Shown here: positions 6,673 to 10,165 of the stretch, piece by piece
Position numbering within the stretch: the stretch's first letter is position 1
Layout of the letters: each line of letters starts with the position of its first letter
Assembly: GCA_934230055.1 (NCBI GenBank)
Contig: CAKQEE010000028.1
Location: forward strand, 1 to 10,165
DNA length: 10,165 nucleotides
DNA from: an uncultured Clostridia bacterium
GTDB taxonomy: Bacteria; Bacillota; Clostridia; Christensenellales; Borkfalkiaceae
Reading direction: 5' to 3'
Translations under genes and position numbers: made by a program
The notes under the pieces: model-generated
Told to the model about the DNA's origin: nothing
Databases searched by the model: none
Seen by the model: only the letters and a program-made list of their open reading frames with translations

Positions 6673-6899
6673 GCTCAAAATTAAATAATGTTTATAAGGT
6701 TGACCAGGATAGTCGTATACAGCACGAGCGTAAAAAGCTCTTAAACAGAGGAATAAGCTCGTTATTTTAAAAATAATAGAATTAAAAACTTTTTTCTTGT
6801 GAAAAAAGTGAAAAATTAGTTGATAACTTAAAAATACGTGAAATGTTTTAGTTTAAAGTCTATCTATATAAAGCTCTTAAATTTTCCGTTAAAATGTAT
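6673..6899. other. AT-rich spacer between the parS cluster and the cvpA terminator
   Basis: No gene is visible. A 12-base direct repeat AAAGCTCTTAAA occurs near 6735 and 6871, and ACGAGC/GCTCGT (about 6724-6764) could form a loose hairpin. Nothing else is supported. Confidence 0.5.
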
Positions 6900-6945
6900 C
6901 TAAAAAGGGATAGTTCGGCTTTTCAATCGAGCTATCCCTTTTTAG
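6900..6945. terminator. Strong bidirectional intrinsic terminator downstream of cvpA
   Basis: CTAAAAAGGGATAG (6900-6913) pairs with CTATCCCTTTTTAG (6932-6945); the stem continues inward through AGTTCG/CGAGCT-type pairs with one G-U, leaving a 10-nt loop. A-rich and T-rich flanks let it act on either strand. It lies about 105 bases past the stop of the minus-strand CvpA-family gene, and also insulates it from the parS tract. Confidence 0.85.
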
Positions 6946-7050
6946 TGTATGGTCTATATTTATAGATGTCGTTTTTTTGTTTATCGGCACGTGAGTTTGT
7001 GATGCGATTTTAATAAAAAGTTAGACATTATTGCGCAGATATTCGTAAAG

Positions 7051-7803
7051 CTATTTCACAAGTGAAATTATAAAGTCGGTAAGATTAGAGTTGAGTAGCG
7101 CGTTTATAATCTGTTCGAAGATATTGCCGTTATATAAAATCCTTATAAGAAACGTAGATGGAATTTCGGAAATTATTTGCTGGCAGAACGATAGGGGAAT
7201 AAACTTAATTATCATCAAAAGACCTTGAATAATAATTACGCTGCGTAAAACGCCGAGAACCGCTCCCAAAACGTTGTCCGTTACTCTTATCGCCGTAAAT
7301 GCGTGCAGTTTATGGACAATTTCGCCTATCACGAAAAAAATAAGGCGGAAAATGATATAAAGTATGATTGCGCCGAGTATCGCCACCATATAATAAGCGA
7401 AAACGGGGCAAATTATTTCGCCGAGCGTTGTAGTACTTTCTATTTCTCCCGTTCCGCCTAATTTTTTAACTAAATCGAGTATCCAGCCGGCAATGCCGCT
7501 TGCGGAAACGCTTCCCGCCTCCGATAGGGGGGTATTCATTATTTGTTCGCCGAAAATCCCCGTAAGCGAACCGTTTATTTTAACCGAAAAGGTGGTTATC
7601 AGACCGAAGTGGCTTTCGAGAGTTTTTGCAACGCTCCCGCAAAGCAAAACGGCAAACAAAAGGCTGAAAAAACCGCCGAAAACGGTAAAAAAGGTTTTTA
7701 CAAAACCCTTGCGCGCGCCTATAATTACAAAAGCGCATATAATAAATATTCCTGCGCCGTCTAAAATTGCGCCGATGGAAGCCGATAAAAGCAGTTGACT
7801 CAT
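7051..7803 (-). CDS. CvpA-family integral membrane protein
   Basis: CvpA-family proteins are polytopic membrane proteins named after a gene needed for colicin V production in E. coli; their molecular role is poorly known, with links to envelope integrity. The 250 residues show hydrophobic segments at about 10-30, 36-57, 134-160 and 179-206. Family features are an Asp in the first segment (D15), RKGF (31-34) at its end, and DNVLGAVLGVLR (176-187) before the last segment. A poorly conserved loop (about 60-130) and an amphipathic tail rich in Ile, Asn and Leu fill the rest. ATG at 7801-7803 has GGAG five bases upstream. A good sigma-A-type promoter lies at 7906-7934, diverging from yyaC, and a strong terminator follows at 6900-6945, so it is probably monocistronic. 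It is somewhat longer than the 160-200 residues common in the family. Confidence 0.75.
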   Translation of the reverse strand: MSQLLLSASIGAILDGAGIFIICAFVIIGARKGFVKTFFTVFGGFFSLLFAVLLCGSVAKTLESHFGLITTFSVKINGSLTGIFGEQIMNTPLSEAGSVSASGIAGWILDLVKKLGGTGEIESTTTLGEIICPVFAYYMVAILGAIILYIIFRLIFFVIGEIVHKLHAFTAIRVTDNVLGAVLGVLRSVIIIQGLLMIIKFIPLSFCQQIISEIPSTFLIRILYNGNIFEQIINALLNSNLTDFIISLVK

Positions 7804-7864
7804 TTATTCTCCGCTGTCGAATTGTTGTTTACAATCTTGCTTATAACAAAAATTTACAAGAAGG

Positions 7865-7889
7865 TTCGGGAGTATGAATTATTCCCGAA
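7865..7889 (-). other. Hairpin in the 5' leader of the CvpA-family gene
   Basis: TTCGGGA (7865-7871) and TCCCGAA (7883-7889) form a 7-bp stem with an 11-nt loop, within the roughly 95-nt leader between the promoter and the start codon. There is no following U-tract, so its role is unknown. Confidence 0.4.
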
Positions 7890-7905
7890 ACTAAATCTTT
7901 TAACT

Positions 7906-7934
7906 ATTGTAGCACAAAATAAAAAAATTTTCAA
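7906..7934 (-). promoter_or_regulatory. Sigma-A-type promoter of the CvpA-family gene
   Basis: The minus strand reads TTGAAA, a 17-base spacer, then TACAAT, close to the TTGACA-N17-TATAAT consensus. Transcription should begin near 7899 and give a leader of about 95 nt. Confidence 0.75.
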
Positions 7935-7958
7935 ATAATCGGCGAAAGAAGGTATAAA
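7930..7958 (+). promoter_or_regulatory. Weak candidate promoter of yyaC
   Basis: TTCAAA (7930-7935) and TATAAA (7953-7958) are separated by 17 bases, overlapping the -35 of the divergent cvpA promoter. yyaC homologues are sporulation genes, so a sporulation sigma factor may be used instead; I cannot tell. Confidence 0.35.
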
Positions 7959-8008
7959 TTTTACGAATATGGCAATAAACGAACGGACGAATTAAAGGCA
8001 GGTTTTTT

Positions 8009-8590
8009 ATGGAAAACGCGATTTACACTTTCAGCTCTTTCAACGAACGAGCGAGCGACGGAATAGGACAGGCGATTTACAAGCTGAACGAAAAAGGAAA
8101 GAAGCCGCTAATCATTTGCATCGGCAGCGATATGATTCTCGGCGACAGTTTAGGCCCGCTCGTCGGCACGATGCTGAAAAATAGAAGCGTTTCGGCGTAC
8201 GTTTACGGCACGCTTAACTATCCGATTACGGCAAAAGAGGTGGATTACGCAAAAAAATACCTTAAAGTAATGCACCCCGATTCGGTGGCGATCGCGGTAG
8301 ACGCCGCAGTGGGCAGCGCGGAGGACGTAGGGCTTATCCGTGTGCTGAACCGCGGCTTAAAACCGGGGCTTGGCGTGGATAAAGATTTAGATACCGTAGG
8401 CGATTTAAGCATTATAGGGATAGTGGCGTCTAAATCCTTAAAGAATTATAATTTGTTCAATATGACGCGGCTTAACCTCGTATACCGAATGGCGGAAAAA
8501 ATCGCATGCGGGATAGAAAAGTATATAGAAAGCCAAAGCTTCGTGAAAAGGTATATCGGAGGAGCTTCCGCAAGAGAGTGCGCGAATTAG
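8009..8590 (+). CDS. yyaC: YyaC-like sporulation protein (DUF1256, putative spore protease fold)
   Basis: YyaC-family proteins occur in endospore formers; they resemble the germination and hydrogenase-maturation protease fold, but a substrate is not established. The 193 residues carry the family signatures: IICIGSD at 35-41 with GDSLGPLVGT (45-54), a strand ending in IAVDAAVG (95-102), the GLKPGLGVDKDLDTVGD block (116-132), SIIGIV (134-139) and a C-terminal helix RLNLVYRMAEKIACGI. The length is close to that of B. subtilis YyaC. The start ATG at 8009 has only a moderate ribosome site (AAAGGCAGG). In B. subtilis yyaC lies beside soj-spo0J; here it is on the far side of the parS tract, 4 kb from ftsH, so neighbourhood is partly kept. 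The last 15 or so residues after KRYIGG are not family-typical. Confidence 0.85.
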   Translation: MENAIYTFSSFNERASDGIGQAIYKLNEKGKKPLIICIGSDMILGDSLGPLVGTMLKNRSVSAYVYGTLNYPITAKEVDYAKKYLKVMHPDSVAIAVDAAVGSAEDVGLIRVLNRGLKPGLGVDKDLDTVGDLSIIGIVASKSLKNYNLFNMTRLNLVYRMAEKIACGIEKYIESQSFVKRYIGGASARECAN

Positions 8591-8932
8591 CGCTTCGGCA
8601 GCGTGCAGGTAGTGCAAAAATTGAGCTGCGGTAGCATAATAAGCGGCGCATAGATTGCGCGGGTTGTCGTTTCCGCGCGCATACAAATTAACGGTTTTTA
8701 ATTCAGAATATAGTTTTTTGACGAAAACAAACGAAAAACTTTTTTCTCCTTCTTTTTTGGTCTCCTGAACTCTCTCTCGGGAGACTTTTTTGTGCGGCGC
8801 AGGTGGATAATAAAGTGTGAAAATAACAACTGCGTGCGGCATTAGTCGGCACTATTTCGTTCGGCGCGGCTTAAACGAAAAAGACGGACGGATAATATTT
8901 TTTTGCCGAAACGCTCGTAAAACGGCAAAAAA
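8591..8932. other. Intergenic region after yyaC
   Basis: No gene is supported. It holds competing GC-rich hairpins near 8646-8678 (GCGCA/TGCGC against GCGCGG/CCGCGC), a terminator (8760-8791), and TTTTTTGCCG/CGGCAAAAAA (8899-8908/8923-8932), whose T-rich 5' and A-rich 3' arms are the wrong way round for an intrinsic terminator on either strand. Confidence 0.6.
8760..8791 (+). terminator. Intrinsic terminator, probably of yyaC
   Basis: GTCTCC (8760-8765) pairs with GGAGAC (8780-8785), extended by a T-G pair, with a 12-13 nt loop and six T's directly after. It lies 170 bases past the yyaC stop, so the yyaC transcript would have a long 3' part. Confidence 0.8.
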
Positions 8933-8961
8933 TTCCCATTTTTTGGATAGAGTGCTAAAAT
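8933..8961 (+). promoter_or_regulatory. Extended -10 promoter of the lipoprotein gene
   Basis: TTCCCA (8933-8938), a 17-base spacer ending TGC, then TAAAAT (8956-8961). The TG one base before the -10 makes it an extended -10 site. Transcription is predicted to begin near 8968, at the first bases of the long inverted repeat that follows. Confidence 0.55.
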
Positions 8962-8966
8962 TAAAA

Positions 8967-9082
8967 TGCGACATCAAATTTAATAATTTTACGTAGGAGT
9001 ATTCTCTTTGGCGGAGTGTACCTAATTCGCAATACATAAAAATCTTTTACGTAAGATTATTTTGTTTAAATTTGGTGTCGCA
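8967..9082 (+). repeat. Long imperfect inverted repeat in the lipoprotein gene leader
   Basis: TGCGACATCAAATTTAA (8967-8983) pairs with TTAAATTTGGTGTCGCA (9066-9082) with one G-U. Directly inside, TAATTTTACGTA (8984-8995) pairs with TACGTAAGATTA (9048-9059) with one G-U; a 6-nt bulge lies between the 3' arms. The structure spans 116 bases. It may be a leader RNA element or a small MITE-like insertion; I see no clear target-site duplication. Confidence 0.8.
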
Positions 9083-9106
9083 ACTAAGCGACGAAGGCTC
9101 TTTGCA

Positions 9107-9144
9107 ATGTCGTTTATCGTTTGGTAAGCGACATTTTATATTTT
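9107..9144 (+). terminator. Hairpin with T-rich tail in the leader (attenuator-like)
   Basis: ATGTCGTTTA (9107-9116) pairs with TAAGCGACAT (9125-9134), one G-U, with an 8-nt loop, followed by TTTATATTTT. It ends about 17 bases before the ribosome site of the lipoprotein gene. Termination here would be moderate at best because the U-tract is interrupted. Confidence 0.4.
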
Positions 9145-9174
9145 AAAAATTTAATTTTACAGGAGAATTTGTTT

Positions 9175-9567
9175 ATGAAAAAAAGAAAAGTTGTACTGCT
9201 TGCGTTGTGCATTATAACGCTTATCGTAAGCGTCTGCGCGTTTTTCGCTTGCAATGTTTTTCCAAAGCCCGATGGAAAAAACGATCCCGAAAAGACGGAA
9301 GCAGATAAAATCTTTACGGTTGAAGATTCAACCATAACAGGATTAACGGAATACGGAAAAACATTAACGGAACTTGAAATTCCGGGAAAAATCGGCGAAA
9401 AAGACATGACGAGGATAGACAGGGGTGCGTTCGGCGGTTGCGGCGGACTTACAGAGATTCATTATAACAGGACGATAGAACAGTGGAAAACTATTGAAAA
9501 GGGAAGTAATTGGGATAGTAAAACAGGCGGCTATACCGTTTATTGTACGGACGGGAATTTGGCATAA
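9175..9567 (+). CDS. Short predicted lipoprotein with one BspA-type leucine-rich repeat
   Basis: I do not know a named gene for this. The 130 residues begin MKKRKVV, then a hydrophobic segment (6-25) ending in CAFFAC; Cys26 is the likely lipidated residue, although F-F-A-C is a loose lipobox. A charged linker (27-43) follows. Residues about 50-92 match the bacterial surface LRR_5/BspA pattern: LTELEIPGKIG, IDRGAFGGCGGLTEIHY. The tail has the W-x-x-I...W...Y-T-V-Y-C-T-D-G ending common at the C-terminal end of such repeat arrays. The usual proteins carry many repeats and hundreds of residues, so this one looks like a minimal or cut-down form. ATG at 9175 has AGGAG (9161-9165) nine bases upstream; an in-frame TTG at 9121 lies in a hairpin and lacks a ribosome site. 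It has its own promoter and terminator. Function is unknown; surface attachment is only a guess. Confidence 0.75.
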   Translation: MKKRKVVLLALCIITLIVSVCAFFACNVFPKPDGKNDPEKTEADKIFTVEDSTITGLTEYGKTLTELEIPGKIGEKDMTRIDRGAFGGCGGLTEIHYNRTIEQWKTIEKGSNWDSKTGGYTVYCTDGNLA

Positions 9568-9611
9568 TACGAGGCATAAAAGGTGGAGTGGTCAAAAAGT
9601 TTTGAGAGTGA

Positions 9612-9656
9612 ACCGCAGGGCGGGCGAATAAATTCGCCCGCCCTGCGGTGCTTTTT
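9612..9656 (+). terminator. Very strong intrinsic terminator of the lipoprotein gene
   Basis: A perfect 17-bp GC-rich stem (9612-9628/9633-9649) with a TAAA loop is followed by GCTTTTT. It begins 45 bases after the stop codon. Confidence 0.92.
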
Positions 9657-9677
9657 ATGTAAAATTTTTTGTTCTCT

Positions 9678-9778
9678 GTCATACTGATTTTGGCAAATCT
9701 TGACGGGCTTATGAAGAATCTCGAATGATTAGAAGAGATTCTTCGGGAGTAGAGGCAAGGAGTGCGGCTCAGAATGAC
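9678..9778. repeat. Imperfect inverted repeat GTCATaCTGA ... GAAGAATCTC / GAGATTCTTC ... TCAGAATGAC
   Basis: GAAGAATCTC (9713-9722) pairs perfectly with GAGATTCTTC (9735-9744) around 12 bases. Outside, GTCATACTGA (9678-9687) matches TCAGAATGAC (9769-9778) with one mismatch. The motif pair resembles a dispersed intergenic repeat that I recall from many Clostridia genomes; that is memory, not a search. Confidence 0.7.
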
Positions 9779-9882
9779 GGGGAGGCTTGTCGTGGCAGAG
9801 GATGGCCGCGAAATGACGAAAAGTTGTTTTTTCTTCCTGTTTGCCCCTTAAAGAATAAGGGGCTACCGTTGCTTTGAGGTAT
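9735..9882 (+). repeat. 148-bp direct repeat, copy 1
   Basis: It matches copy 2 (10018-10165) with seven mismatches that I count, all in the first half; the last 80 bases are identical. It includes a perfect hairpin GCCCCTTA (9843-9850)/TAAGGGGC (9856-9863). No gene is supported within it. Confidence 0.95.
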
Positions 9883-10017
9883 GTATAAAAAGCTTGAGGG
9901 GATTTGAGGAGTTTTCATATTAGGGAGAGCGCGAGAGGGGAAGAACGGATACTGCTCCGCCCCGTTACGCAGCGCTCCGTGCGGAAAACAGTTCTTCCCC
10001 TGCTCGCAAAGACAAAA
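9883..10017. repeat. Spacer between repeat copies, with GGGGAAGAAC inverted repeat
   Basis: GGGGAAGAAC (9937-9946) and GTTCTTCCCC (9991-10000) are perfect inverted arms around 44 GC-rich bases that contain CCGC/GCGG pairs. No gene is supported; the frames across it have no ribosome site or domain. Confidence 0.65.
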
Positions 10018-10165
10018 GAGATTCTTCGCGGGGAGAGGCAAGAAGTGCGGCTCAGAATGACGGAGAGGCTTGCCGTGGCAGAGGATGACCGCGAAATGAC
10101 GAAAAGTTGTTTTTTCTTCCTGTTTGCCCCTTAAAGAATAAGGGGCTACCGTTGCTTTGAGGTAT
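10018..10165 (+). repeat. 148-bp direct repeat, copy 2 (reaches window edge)
   Basis: Offset from copy 1 is exactly 283 bases. It runs to the last base of the window, so the true length of the repeat and the number of further copies are unknown. The same GCCCCTTA hairpin is present at 10126-10146. Confidence 0.95.

Noticed and set aside
4241..7050. Possible replication origin, given AT-rich DNA next to parAB and parS.
   Set aside because: I find no cluster of DnaA boxes (TTATNCACA or variants), only isolated two-mismatch sequences, and dnaA/dnaN are not in the window.
7053..7068. Palindrome ATTTCAC-AA-GTGAAAT that resembles parS arms.
   Set aside because: Two extra central bases separate the half-sites and the TGTT/AACA ends are missing; it overlaps the 3' end of the CvpA-family gene.
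9735..10165. CRISPR array or rRNA/tRNA fragments in the GC-rich repeats.
   Set aside because: Two long units at a 283-bp period are not a CRISPR layout, no cas genes are seen, and no tRNA cloverleaf or rRNA signature was found.

Overview
The window looks like the chromosome of a spore-forming, low-to-moderate GC Firmicute, most likely an uncultured member of the class Clostridia. This rests on a ParA/ParB (Soj/Spo0J) pair with B. subtilis-type parS sites, a YyaC-like sporulation protein (yyaC also sits beside soj-spo0J in B. subtilis), strong AGGAG-type ribosome binding sites, and AT-rich spacers between genes of intermediate GC. A finer assignment is not possible from sequence alone.

Layout. 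(1) Bases 1-4240 hold a tight minus-strand cluster read ftsH -> parA -> parB -> nfeD-like, with gaps of 38, 24 and 12 bases; the last gene runs off the left edge. (2) Bases 4241-7050 are a 2.8-kb, visibly AT-rich tract in which I find no convincing gene. It holds at least four parS-type sites: one at 5931-5946 inside nested inverted repeats, and three at 6580-6657 whose centres are exactly 31 bases apart, the last lying in the middle of a 46-bp palindrome. It also holds several hairpins, an extended -10 promoter-like site, and a strong bidirectional terminator at 6900-6945. (3) Bases 7051-8590 hold a divergent pair: a CvpA-family membrane protein on minus, with a clear sigma-A-type promoter, and yyaC on plus. 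(4) Bases 8591-9567 hold a terminator, a promoter, a highly structured leader of about 206 nt, and a short lipoprotein with a single BspA-type leucine-rich repeat, followed by a very strong terminator (9612-9656). (5) Bases 9678-10165 are repeats: an inverted-repeat motif and a 148-bp unit present twice at a 283-bp period, the second copy running to the window edge.

How it fits together. ParB should load at the parS sites and act with ParA to segregate the origin-proximal chromosome and recruit SMC. The sites lie 1.7-2.4 kb upstream of the ftsH-parAB cluster, so the gene-free tract is plausibly the centromere-like region of this chromosome. I see no cluster of DnaA boxes, so I do not call oriC here. 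FtsH and the NfeD-like protein are membrane quality-control factors that appear to share the partition transcript. The most unusual material is the centromere-like tract and the alternating complementary segments in the leader of the lipoprotein gene.
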